64,000 nucleotides of DNA from Agelas oroides. Its lineage: Eukaryota; Porifera; Demospongiae; Agelasida; Agelasidae. The DNA is taken from positions 10,724,271 through 10,788,270 of the forward strand of contig OX422186.1 in assembly GCA_949130485.1 (NCBI GenBank), in the 5' to 3' direction. Numbering within the stretch: the first letter of the stretch is position 1; every line of letters begins with the position of its first letter. Under the pieces are notes generated by a model. The model was not told where the DNA came from. It worked only from the letters and a program-made list of their open reading frames with translations, and ran no database searches. The translations under genes were made by a program, and so were the position numbers. Below, piece after piece: positions 53,001 through 63,846 of this stretch.

Positions 53001-56000
53001 CATGCATAGCTATGTGGCATGCGGGGTATGTGCTCTACAGAGCTCTAGTTCAATTAGCCATGACCCGAGAAGCATAGCTACTAATTGATCTATATCACTG
53101 CCAGCACAAGTTGGTTGTGGAGTGGTTACCTTGGTTGCAGACAAGCTGAAGATTTAGGGGTTTTGTTATAGCCTCATCCCCAGGCCCCGCTCCAAAAATC
53201 AGGAAAAGGGCCTGGTCACACTTACAAAAATTCCCGTATGTGCTGTGTCAGCAGTTTTTGTTTGGAGTAGACGAATCATGTTCGTCCATTACTAATTGCT
53301 AAGTTCTTGACCATGTGAAAGTAGTAGACTCATTCCAAGACTATTTGAAAATGCGAATGAGGCTAGCAGACTTATCTTAGACCTCGAATTTTAGAAACTT
53401 AGAACTTTTGCCTCCCAGGATTTGCCTGAAGTCGCTCCATATCAAGATCTGTTCACCTACTCTGTAATGCCATCATCAACAGTAGCTGGCTACCATGTGA
53501 TCACGTAATTGTTACATAATATGCTGACTTAGCACATACAGGAAATTTTGCAAGTGTGACCAGGCCCTTTTTCCCTGATTCTTTGAGCAGGGCCTGGGGA
53601 TGAAGCTATGGTTTGGTGTAATTGCATAAGGGGAAGTTGTTCCAGGTTATCATACAACCATAATCCTGCAGCTCTTTAACCACTGAACATGTGATGTGTG
53701 AGGGAGTCACCTGATTTGCTAGTGGTAACTTCCTCATGTTGACACATTGACATCTTTGTGTTTGATCTGCCTCATAGGTTGTAGTACTAAAATAAACCTC
53801 TTATCTTTTCATTTTCTTTGCAACCAGAGTAACCACTCTTGTTTTTGTGGTGAACTATGCAACTCCTAGTCACCTAGTCTGCATGTGCAGGCTGTGCTTT
53901 CCTGATGCACTTACAATGTAGCTTGTTAACGGTTGTATGGCAATGGCTGCAGTCTGAAGACGTAGATAGCAGTGAAGAAAGCGTTTGGCTTGACAGCGGT
54001 GGTCTCAAACTTAACCATTTCACACGGAGTTTACCTACAGTTTCATTGGGAGCCATAGGTAGTTATCGTTCAAGAAAGCGCTAGTAATCGCTCAACACAA
54101 CACACTCACCAGGAAGTTCATGATGTAATAGGGTGGGACATTCCAGTCTCATTCTCAGGCACTCTGAATTTGAATCCCAATCACTAACTAGCGAGCATTG
54201 CCGAGCCAGCAGAAAGTTGAATCGTTGGAAGGTCAGCGAACAGCTTGAAAGAGAGCTCACTCATTGAGAATTTGAACTGTAGCCATTGCTAGGCAGTTTT
54301 GTCGCTAAGGAGAGAAATGCTACACAGTTTTGTTGCTAAGGAGATAAACAATTTGATTGGCCATAGTATAATTAAAATAATGAAACCCTCGGGGCCTACG
54401 GGACCGATTTAGATCCCCTTGGAAACCATAAACACCCTTGCACTTCGCACGTGGGTGCTTATATAGGTTTCCGCAGGTATCTAATTCCTGTAGACTCCGA
54501 GGGTTTCATCGTACAAACTATATATATTCTCTTGGTTAAGACTGGAAGCTAACAAAGCAATTAAGGTTTGTCTCATGCACCTGCCAGGCTAGCCTCGTTC
54601 CCAGGCTCTTGTGCGGGGGAGGAGGAAAGAGAGCCTGGTACACACTGTTCGCGCATGCGCCAAATTCCCTTGGTAACCTGCATACTACTCCGCTACACTA
54701 AAATTACGGTCAATTTCTGTTTACCTGCTGAAAGGCCGCACTGCATAGTTACACTCCCTGTGGGACACATACGGGCGGTTTTGAAGTCAAAAACAATATC
54801 GCTTTGCCAGTAACGATCTGCATTGCTTCGTTCGAGGCAATCGGTGAACTTCAAAGGGACAGATTGCATCATTCACGTGCCGCAGCATTTAGCTGGAATG
54901 GACGAACGTGTGGACAATTCCTGCAAGCGAAGAGCTGAGTACCTTCATCGCTCCCTCATCATCGTCTACACAGAGCGTGGTCAGTGGCAGGCATCTTTTA
55001 TACGGGAGAAGTCGGCGTGCCTCGCGGAGGTTAGTGTAACGGAGCATATTTTACGGAAATTTCCAAATTCCCAGAAATCCTGGGAAAACTGAGCATGCGC
55101 AAACAGTGTGTACCAGGCTCTTTTCTCCCCGCCCACGCACAAGAGCCTGGGAACGAGGCTACTGCCAGGCATAAGATTCTCCACTTCACCCTTGTTTCTG
55201 TGGTAACAGATGGGTACTTTTCCAGATACTGACAGGAAGTTGTAGATATACCACAGGAAGTTGTAAAATGATGTTTCTAGTTCTATAAGCTAAGCTACCT
55301 TGTTTACAGTACAAAACTACTTTACTAATGACATACAATGAATCAAAACTACCATGTGTGTTTACTAACTAGGGGAATGCAGTGCATTGTGGGGCGAGCG
55401 TGAATGAGTTACATGATGCATTAGAGTTTCATATACACTGCAAAAACACTTAGGTTACTTTAACCACATTTTTAGGTTGTCTCAGTTGCATCAGTGCGAC
55501 TAAGGAATGCTACCAAATAGGTTTTCTTGAAAGTTCATTGAGAAGGTTTCCTTTAGTTACATTAGCTAGTCTCCTATTTCAGAAGACCTATTTGGCTACA
55601 TTCCTGGCATTTCCTGGCATTTCTAACCACAGCCATGCAACCAAGGAACTCTCCAGGAGCAGATATGTAAGATCAAAGAAACAACGAACCTCACTAAAAA
55701 TGCTGGCTTATAGGCTTTCTGAAATGAGATACTAATTAGGGAAGCTTCCTAACTACAGCACTCCTTGAACTTCAAGTGTCACGCACACAAAAGGAATGCA
55801 ACTGAGGTGACCAAAACATGGTTAAAGTAACCTAAACCTTAATTTTACAGTGATAGCACTACATTTACCCACTTGCATACACTAAGTCTCACATAACAAT
55901 AGGCTCGTTCCCAGGTCTTCTCCACCTCCAGCTGTAGCCTGTAACAGTAGAGGCGGGAAATCCCCAGGGGTGAGGCTAGGGTATCAAATGTATGCCGGTG

Positions 56001-57447
56001 TTCATGGAGCAATATAGCTTGGGTATAGCTATGTGCTCATCTGGGTAGCTATGTGGTTGGGTTCATTGTACACACTCTGTGTCGTTACAGTGGGGTAGTA
56101 GCTACAGCTGTAGGCAACAAATTTAGTCGCCAAGCAATTGGCCTGAAGAGTTGCAAGTCAAGGGTGAGGGTTCAACAGCTTAGTACGAACAAGTATATTC
56201 CATTGGTTTCCTGTGACTCCACATTTCGGCACTGTCTCCTCAAGTGTATGTCTATATAGTGGATATTTGCTGAGCCCATAGAGCTGTGGAATCAGGATTC
56301 TCTCAGCTATGGAGTATGGAGCCAGGTCTTTTTTGATGTAGTCTATATTGTCAGCTCATTTCCTGAGCACAATTACTGGAGTTGTGGTATGGAAGTTTCA
56401 TAAGTTCTTCTCTAGCTGTTGCTCATATTTGATCGAGTCACGCAGGCCTCCGTGATTCGAATTCTCACAAGCTGATCGCTCTGTACACTGAGCACTCTCC
56501 GCTGGTGGCAGAGTCACGAAGCACGCCGTCAATAATCAGTCTCGGTCCCTGTCGCGTTGGTTTCTATGCCTCAGTCTTTCTCTCCTTGTTTCCTCGGATT
56601 CCATAAGTGAGTCGTACATGCAACTTTTGTTCTGGCTTTCAAACGTAGCTAGCTACTATTCACTATTGTAACATGCATGAACAATCAACGAACCACATCT
56701 CCCTTATAAAACAGGCCTAGATGTTATATGACATGTGGAAATATTGCATCACGCACAAATAGGGCAGAATGCATATACGGAATACGCACGTACCATATAT
56801 ATATAGATATATATATATATGAATAAATATATAGACAATTTTCCATTTTCACCACAAGTGTGGGGCTCGCTGCGCTCGCCCCAATAACAACAAGCACCAA
56901 TCAGAGTGGAGAATAAACCACAGTAGACAGGGATTTATCAACCCTTGCCCTCAGGCTGCGCCCTTTATGGACCATAAATTCCTGTCTACTGTGGTTTATA
57001 AAACACCAAGATGCTGCAAATTTGTTTTGGATAACTGAAAATGAGTGGATGATCAACTGCTCTATATACATGTATGCACATGCACTACTGACAGTATATG
57101 AAGCCTTAGTAAGCACTCACCTGAAATTTACATTCTCTTTCATAGCTGAAAGGCCAAAGCTTCAACAATTACTAATACTCAAGCATAATGAAGATCAAGT
57201 GCGAATCATAGATGAGATATCGGGTAGCTGGTCCTATGCAGCAATTGCCTTTGGGTTTGATGGACCTTCAATTGACCAAATCAAATTATCATCACAGCAG
57301 CAAGCAAGGGAAGCATGTAGAATGATGATGACAGAATGGCTCAAAGGAGCAAAACGAGGACCCCCCACCTGGGGGACATTAGTACGAGCCTTACAGGATG
57401 CTGAGTTTGTAGACTTAGCAGACAAGCTACTGAATGTTTTGAAGTAA
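50087..57447 (+). CDS. Five-UBL, ZU5, linker, Death-domain protein (gene B)
   Basis: Exons 50087-51200, 51681-52112, 52217-52297 and 57146-57447, all joined in phase 1; an optional exon may lie at 53891-54058. The first exon holds five ubiquitin-like units: [88 protein letters not shown]. Units 1-2 keep EGI.PDQQQL and DYN motifs; 3-5 are increasingly diverged. Most units lack a terminal RGG, so cleavage to free ubiquitin is unlikely. The ZU5-like exon has [20 protein letters not shown] and a Cys-containing beta sandwich, as in UNC5/PIDD. The last exon is a Death domain ([35 protein letters not shown]). Inferred role: a Death-fold adaptor with a UBL scaffold. Start: ATG 50087 follows directly on the degraded unit; an upstream start cannot be excluded. 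Confidence 0.75.
51331..51385. repeat. TAGCCTCG palindrome in gene B intron 1
   Basis: TAGCCTCGTCCCCAGGCCCA facing GGGCCTGCGAAATGAGGCTA. Confidence 0.8.
52647..53032. mobile_element. MITE-like repeat with ACCCCGC..GCATGC ends
   Basis: The left end TACCCCGCGCGCATGC and right end GGCATGCGGGGTA are inverted repeats of about 15 bases. The core contains a GTCCGTCTGTCG-type simple repeat. Non-coding. Confidence 0.6.
53168..53610. mobile_element. Inverted-repeat element, about 90-bp arms
   Basis: TAGCCTCATCCCCAGGCCC ... GGGCCTGGTCACACTTAC at the left pairs with GCAAGTGTGACCAGGCCCTT ... GGGCCTGGGGATGAAGCTA at the right. It is in the large gene B intron. Confidence 0.85.
53891..54058 (+). CDS. Possible alternative exon of gene B
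   Basis: A stretch of 56 codons is open between an acceptor (CATGTGCAG) and a donor (CCATAG|GTAGTT) and is phase 1 at both ends, so it could be included between 52297 and 57146 without breaking frame. It reads [20 protein letters not shown], then [20 protein letters not shown]. No domain was recognised; splice sites are moderate. Confidence 0.25.
54378..54512. repeat. Imperfect inverted repeat
   Basis: ATGAAACCCTCGGGGCCTAC ... GTAGACTCCGAGGGTTTCAT around a core with its own short pairings. Probably another small non-autonomous element. Confidence 0.65.
54590..55162. mobile_element. Inverted-repeat element of about 570 bp with TAGCCTCG ends
   Basis: Arms of about 75 bases: CTAGCCTCGTTCCCAGGCTC ... 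CCTGGTACACACTGTTCGCG against CAAACAGTGTGTACCAGGCT ... GGGAACGAGGCTA. The core carries an open frame (54823-55092, plus) of 89 codons with no recognisable domain, so it may be chance or captured sequence. Confidence 0.88.
55900..55982. repeat. Degenerate AGGCTCGTTCCCAGG palindrome
   Basis: AGGCTCGTTCCCAGGTCTTC with a weak complementary end at CCCAGGGGTGAGGCTA. No gene is seen in 55163-57145 apart from the repeats listed. Confidence 0.55.
56440..56520 (-). mobile_element. tRNA-like SINE head
   Basis: The minus strand shows box-A-like AGTGCTCAGTGTACAGAGC and box-B-like GAATTCGAATCACGG. The fold is not a complete tRNA. Confidence 0.45.
56917..57002. repeat. Hairpin with 25-bp arms
   Basis: ATAAACCACAGTAGACAGGG paired with TTCCTGTCTACTGTGGTTTAT. 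It ends about 145 bases before the Death exon of gene B. Confidence 0.85.
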
Positions 57448-57709
57448 ACAAGTCACTGTGTATACTTGCAATTTCACTCATTCCACATTACCACATTTGT
57501 TGTTGTTGTGCAAATTTGTTATTCCACTTCATGCCTGAGCTGATTGTGTGAGCTGCCTGCAGGAAGAATCTATTTTCTATGTCGTGTATAAATTAATATT
57601 ACTGTGCACTGTTGTTTTAGTTACAAACCAGTTCTTATTTTGAAAACTGATGACAATATAATATAACTTTAAATAGGTCAATCATTATATGATTTGCATG
57701 CCATCCGCA

Positions 57710-57835
57710 TGTCCGGCCAGAATATACCTCGCTTCTATCACAGCTAACGCTTCAACTGTGATAGAAGGCCTGGGAATGAGGCTAATGCTTTATCATTTCC
57801 AGAATTTGGGGAGGGTTATACCGCCTGGGAACAAG
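57710..57835. repeat. Degenerate GAGGCTA palindromes
   Basis: GCTTCTATCACAGCTAACGC ... AACTGTGATAGAAGGCCTGG forms a hairpin ending GGGAATGAGGCTA; a second GGGAACAAGCCTA end follows. Confidence 0.7.
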
Positions 57836-58045
57836 CCTAAGCATTAGAGCAAGATTGCGTTCAGTGTCGCATATAGCTAGTATCACACACCCTCTCACGC
57901 ATGAGGGAGGGTACGTGATAGTACATAACTACCACAATGTCTTATATACGAAAGACGATAAAAGTCCACACAATAATAAATACTATACAAAATTACAAAC
58001 TCAGTATACACAATCACTAAACATAGTATACATAATACATTATGT

Positions 58046-58051
58046 TTTATT
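58046..58051 (-). terminator. AATAAA polyadenylation signal of the proline-rich gene
   Basis: AATAAA on the minus strand lies about 14 bases after the stop codon at 58067-58065. Confidence 0.6.
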
Positions 58052-58064
58052 ATGTTGTATTATT

Positions 58065-61000
58065 TTAGTCAGGGAGAAGGTTCTCCAGTTGTTGGAGGTC
58101 ATCTAGAAGACTTTGCACTCCTCGTTCATCAGCCTGCTGTGACCCTAGCATCTGCAGGGTGTGGTTGACATACTTGCAGCCAAACATCATCCACAGAACA
58201 ATCTGGGAGTGTCATCACAATCAATCAATCAGTCAATCTTACAATTAATTAATCAATCATGCAATCAATCGATCAATCAGTCAATTTTACAATCAAATCA
58301 ATTGATCAATCATTCAAGTAATAGTTATATCCCTCCCTGGGGTGTGGTCGTTTTACACATTTGTGTCGGGCGTAGCCTGACACCAATGTGCAAGACCACA
58401 CCCCAGGGAGGGATATAACTATTACATAACCTGTTACCTAGGCAACATCACTGTAGAAGAGAGATATGAGCAACATTCTTATATGTTGCCTAGGTAACAG
58501 GTTATATTCATGCAATCAATCAGTTAATCAAACAATCAGTCAGTCAATCAATTAACCAATTGATCATTTACAGTAAACTCCCTCAATTACAATCATCCGT
58601 AAGAGCTTCATGGCTCTAGTTGTCTTGTGCACACATTTGGCTACATAATTCAAACAACTGATCACTGTAGTCTCTACTAAGTTAGACCTTTCGCAGTCCC
58701 AGTAGTTTGAGAAAGAGCAAAGTGAGAGAAATCAGCATAAATTTTAACAGCATAAGTCACCTCCTTAGGATTGCCCTGGTCCTGGCAGTGTGCCACCTGA
58801 GATGTAACATAAGGCTGTGCCTGGGAAGCAATGTGATGGATCAGCTTCACACAGGAGGAGTAGACAGCAGATCCCAGGTCTTCTGCTGAGGGTCTGGGGA
58901 GCACACTGAGGGTACCTAAATCACAGAGACAAATAGTCATCAAATTGGCCAGTGACTCAAGCAAGTACCTCGGGCTTGAAACGTAAGCCTGAGATAAACA
59001 TTTTAACATAACACTGCCTGCATGCCAGCCTGTTTCATGCCTTAATTGTTGAGAGAAATGAACACTGGAAGAGTACGTATAGTGATGGTAACTGCCCAAC
59101 TAACGGGAGAAAATGTAGAATTCCATGGACTACTATAGCTAGCAGCATTTGAAATGAACTTAGACACATTAGGTGGATGATAGTACTGCAAGTAAAAAGT
59201 GGAGTCTGTGGGCGAGGCTAACACACATACCAGTACTCTTTGCTTCAGAGCTGAGATATGGGAGTTTTGCTACCAGAGATGTCAGTAAGTGCATCATCTT
59301 CAGTACTCCCTCAAAGTGTTCACACACCACCTGTGGATATAACAGTCATACCTTTACAATAGCTCTACCTGCTTCCACTGGACCCAACTCTACCACTCTA
59401 ATGTACTCTACTTTCTACTGTACGTAAATTCTACCCAATTCTCTTAGACTAATGGCTATATTGGACTCTACCCTATAATTATATTATTGAGAGATTGAAG
59501 TGTGTACCTACACGTCAAAATTGCCTGCACCGTTCTGACACTCAAAAAACACTCATGTCTGTATACCTGTCTATTTGCATGGCAGACATATCCCTCAAAC
59601 TGCTCCAGACATATGGACACGTATGAAAGCACAGCCCCCACTGCTTGCTTGAGGAGGGAGGGCAGAGAATGGGTTTCTTGCTCAAGCTGATGATCAGCGT
59701 CTTCCTCTACTGCTTGACAGTTGCACTGTGGTTGACCACACTCCCCGGTGAAGCCTTCCATTGTGAAGTAGGGCAGAGCTTCCAGGATTAGGGACAGGCA
59801 GTCTTTCAGCTTCTCTTTCACCTAGCAGTGTGAGAAGATCGGATATGGAGCTGTGACTGTACGGTAATCTTCACCACTCCTTGATTGTTTGTGTAGCATT
59901 TGTTGTTAGATGAATATTTGGCAAGCAACTTTGAGACATAGAATACCATCATCTTGCAAACCCATTTTCTGCAGTACTTTTCGCTACACTGTCCACACAT
60001 ACATGCTCACCTGGGTGGTCCTGAAGCACTTAATGGAGACCAGAATACCACCGATCTTGGCAGCTTCCTCCGTCGAGAGATAGACGAACCTCACCACTAG
60101 GGAGCACAGATAGCACCGAGCCTTGCCCAACAATCTCCCACACACTGGCAGACATAGGTCAGACCATGACCTGCATTCAGAGAGGTTAGAGTGCTTGAAT
60201 ACTTATCTCAGATTATGGTAGGTTTGTGTGGTGTTCAGTTGTTGTGTATAATTTGTCTCTTATAGATTTGGTATAGCCTCGTTCCCAGGCCTGTTCGAAA
60301 AATTTTCGAACGGGCCTGGGAACAAGGCAAACATTTGGTAAAGTTACCTGGCAAGTACGCACATTAAACCCCTTCTACTTGATTTTAACATATTTCAGGC
60401 ACCTAAGAATGTGACCATTCATACAACTTGGAGATCCTTAGCTTGTTTCCAATCAAGGCTTACCGAGCGTTGGTGAGGACAATGGTCCCCCAGTGACGAT
60501 GCTTGGCTTCAAACCCTTCCCTGTGGATAGCAAATAAGGATAAGGTAGTAATATTGAAATGTAGATAGTTGTTATAAATTATGTCATTGGATTTAGGACC
60601 ACCATGTTTTACCTGATGCATGAGAGATGGTGGTGAAGGTTGGAGTAGTGGATCGGCTGCTCTCCACTGGGAACAGTGACATGCTCCATCTCAGAACAGA
60701 TCTGCAGGAGAAATGCAAAGAAGATGTTATTTACCATCAACCATCTCCACGTTAGGAACTGTAGCAATATAGTAACATGTAAGTTGCTACTACCTCGAGC
60801 ACAATACACATTTGATGACACCAACTCTAGTTGGTACATATAACTGCTGGTATTGCACCAATAATACATTCTGAGTGTGACCAGAATATTGAGCATACCT
60901 GTACAAACTCATTCAGTGCTTCTATCTTTCGCTCCAGGGACTTGTAAAGTGGCAGAACATCCTGCGGAGAAAGACATTCACTTGAGCTGCAAGTTTAGTG

Positions 61001-63846
61001 CTGTGATAACTGTTGGAAATACACTCACTACTAGCCTAACCATTGGTATACATAGCCTCATTCCCAGGAAGCTGGGAGAGTCTGGGAACTAGGTTATGGT
61101 GTACAGGCATGAACTTGATGTAGCCCCATTCCCAGGAAGCTGGGAGAGTCTGGGAACTAGGTTATGGTGTACAGGCATGAACTTGATGTAGCCTCATTCC
61201 TAGGAAGCTGGGGGTGTACAGGTGATTTAATTAACACTGTGAGAGCCGGGAGAAAGACATTCACTTGAGCTGCAAGTTTAGTGCTGTGATAACTGTTGGA
61301 AATACACTCACTACTCCATTGGTATACATAGCCTCAGGAACCTGGGAGAGTCTGGGAACTAGGTTATGGCATACAGGCATGAACTTGATGATTTAACACT
61401 GTGAGAGCCGGGAGGGCAGACAGCGTCCCTCACTCACCCTCATCTCCTTGCTTCCCCCTGGGAACCACTGAGAGGCCTCCTGAAGCAGCTCCACTGTGTG
61501 CACCACCTCTGCCATGGTGGTGGGTAAACCCAACCGCAATGCCTGGACAAAGGGGATGCAGACGGTAACGTACAGCTATTGAACACCACAGTGACAGTGT
61601 ATACACTGGACCATACAGGTATACAGCCACACAGTTCACAACTCTAGCATTGGATTGGATGGTACAACACAGCTATTGGAGTATCACAGCTATGAATATA
61701 CAGTACACACACCTATGCACTCCCCACCCTTAGCATAGCCCACGCATACAAAACCATACAGTCCCCACATTAGAATGTATATAGCACAGATACTTGAGCA
61801 TCACACTGTGCACATACACTGGACATAAATTTACACAGCCACACAGTTCCCACCTCTAGCATGGCCTGTGTCTCTTGCCTCTTCCGCTCTGCCAGTGCCA
61901 GAAACTCCTGCAATGGGACTTTGCGACTATGGGCTTGGATCTCAGCCCACCGACACACCTACAGAGGTCAACATTGGGTCAGTTACATGCATGGTGGCAT
62001 GCTCCCAGCTAGCCTTGTACCCAGGCAACAGTTGGGGGGGGGGGGGAGGAGGGGCGGGGGTGAGAGGCCCGATTGTGCTTGGGTACGAGACTAGTGAAAG
62101 AGGAACCCCCTATAAAGGAAGCTTGGGAGAGAGGATCGAAGTGGTGGGGGGTTTCCCTTAAGAGATCTCGAGATCCACTTTCACTGTATTAGCAATTACA
62201 TCACACATAATGCATCATTATCCACAACATGTGACCAGAAAATGAAAGCAAAAAATGAAAGCAGAAAATGAAAGCAGAAATGTCCTCTAAGAGAAGTTAC
62301 AGCAAACCTTTTACATGACACAACAAAGATGAACAAACCTTGATGTCTGTCTTGGCACCCACAATCTCAACTCCTCCATCTGTCCCTGCAGGCTGTTCCT
62401 CTCCTGCCTTCCGCTTGATCCTCCTCCTCAGTCTGTGCTGCATCTTCTGAAGGAGATCCTTCGAGAGGTCTATGGGCTCGTCTCCTCTCCCCTGCTGATC
62501 AGCAGGTAGCTTTGGGGTGGGAGGGGGCAGGGGGATGCTAGGAGGGGGTGGAGGGAGGGGAATGGTGGAAGTGGGAGGGGCTGGGGGAGGAGGAGGTGGG
62601 ACCAAAGATCCAGCGGCAGCTTGGCCTTGTCCTGTGGAGAAGATATGTACCAAATACAAATGCATAATGTCCAGTAATCAAGTACATAGTACAGATGTTA
62701 TAGTTCTGCAATCTACAATTGCTATATATAACCATAAGTAGTTAGCCTTGTTCCCACACTTGCATGTACTGCAGCAAGTGATAAAAAGGTGGAGGCCTAA
62801 AATGTAGTCTCGTCTCCAGATCTTCTAACCCTGTTGCTTGCAGTACTTCCCTGCATTAGTACTGCAAGCGACAAATGCAAATGAGGCTGCTGGAAATGCA
62901 CCTTTTAAGTACTTAAGTTCATGTATACATAACCACTGCTGCCCACCTGTTAGCTGTGGACTGATCTTCTCTGTATCTTGCTGTAGCTCAGCATCAAGCA
63001 ATCCTCTCCCCACATATGGGCTGTTCACACTGCTCCCATAGTACACTCTCAGAGCAGGCCGACGAATCTTCCTATGTGAGACCAGCATTGGAGGGGAGTC
63101 CGGAGATCCGTCCAGAATGGTATTGAGGCCGTTGTGAGAAGACTGGAACTTCTTGGCGGAGCTGAGCAGTGACAATGTGCTGCAGACGCCTGGTTTCACA
63201 GCAGTGTTTTCATTCTGAGATGGAGAGTTCACTTGTAGGGTGCTTGAAAGGTCTTGAGCGAGGAGGGTAGTGGGAGATTTGAATTCTGGTACAGAGTGGG
63301 TCTTGGGGACAGGAGATTTGCTTGGTGAGGATTTGAACTCCTTGATCGGCTCCAAAGAAGGCCTGCAGAAGAGAGACAACAAGTAATCACACTAGCAATC
63401 CACGAAACAGGTTAACAAAAACAAAACTGGCTCAGTGGATACTGGTGAGATGTAGATGAACAGCTCAAGTTCTAGTAAAGCATTTGAGTAGCTTCTTGGG
63501 AAATGCATAAAGTGCCATCACTGTCCATCTTATCTACTGAGTGAGCTTTGACAAATGAGAGTGGCCCTGGTGTAGATTTCCCCATTCAGTATGGGCAACC
63601 ATGGCAGTCTGCATGATTATGTCATTCATGTACTAATTCCAGTGCACACACTTACCCAGATTTGCTACCATGTTCTCGGACTGTCCTAAAGGCACCAAAG
63701 GACACTCTTCTCTTGCCCTTCCCCTTGAGCAGATCTCTGCGCATACATCTCTGCCCTGGCTCCTCCTTCCCAGAGTGAAGTCTGGGCACCTTCACTGCAG
63801 GAACATCTGCAGGAACATCTACAGACACCTCGGTGAGTGGACGTTT
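58065..63846 (-). CDS. Unrecognised proline-rich, helical protein with a PP1-docking-like motif, 5' end off the window
   Basis: Thirteen exons, all with GT/AG ends and matching phases: 63846-63656, 63362-62947, 62631-62339, 61958-61854, 61542-61438, 60961-60899, 60701-60613, 60520-60464, 60170-60011, 59821-59567, 59330-59231, 58915-58797 and 58202-58065. The visible part is about 700 residues. Near its start KGKGKRRVSFGAFRTV contains RVSF, a PP1-docking type motif. A Ser/Pro-rich linker follows, then a polyproline segment (LVPPPPPPAPP ... IPLPPPPPS) and basic LLQKMQHRLRRRIKRKAG, which could bind an acidic partner. The C-terminal half is helical with many Cys and Leu (AEIQAHSRKVPLQEFLALAE, PLYKSLERKIEALNEFVQ, VKEKLKDCLSLILEALPYF, LLDDLQQLENLLPD). 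I do not recognise the family. The exon structure makes a real gene nearly certain; a nuclear or cytoskeletal scaffold is only a guess. Confidence 0.8.
58215..58320. repeat. (AATC)n degenerate microsatellite
   Basis: CAATCAATCAATCAGTCAAT-type repeats, resuming at 58512-58565. The hairpins of 58.32-58.51 kb sit between the two tracts. Confidence 0.9.
58320..58507. mobile_element. Two abutting foldback hairpins inside the AATC repeat
   Basis: 58320-58427: AGTAATAGTTATATCCCTCC then CTGGGGTGTGGTC pairs with its complement over about 33 bases. 58428-58507: ATAACCTGTTACCTAGGCAA pairs with TTGCCTAGGTAACAGGTTAT. Both are near-perfect, so recent. Confidence 0.88.
60273..60330. repeat. TAGCCTCG palindrome, nearly perfect
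   Basis: TAGCCTCGTTCCCAGGCCTG then TTCGAAAAATTTTCGAA and the complementary arm, in an intron of the proline-rich gene. Confidence 0.9.
61010..61410. repeat. Direct repeats with AGGAAGCTGGGAGAGTCTGG
   Basis: Units of about 76 bases at 61060-61200, and a longer segment including AAGACATTCACTTGAGCTGC at 60970 and again at 61254. Local tandem duplications within one intron of the proline-rich gene. Confidence 0.8.
62010..62093. repeat. TAGCCTTG palindrome with poly-G core
   Basis: TAGCCTTGTACCCAGGCAAC ... TTGGGTACGAGACTA around a G-rich core. Confidence 0.7.

Noticed and set aside
54823-55092. A gene carried by the 570-bp inverted-repeat element
   Set aside because: 89 open codons without domain, start context or relatives; it may be chance in a GC-balanced core.
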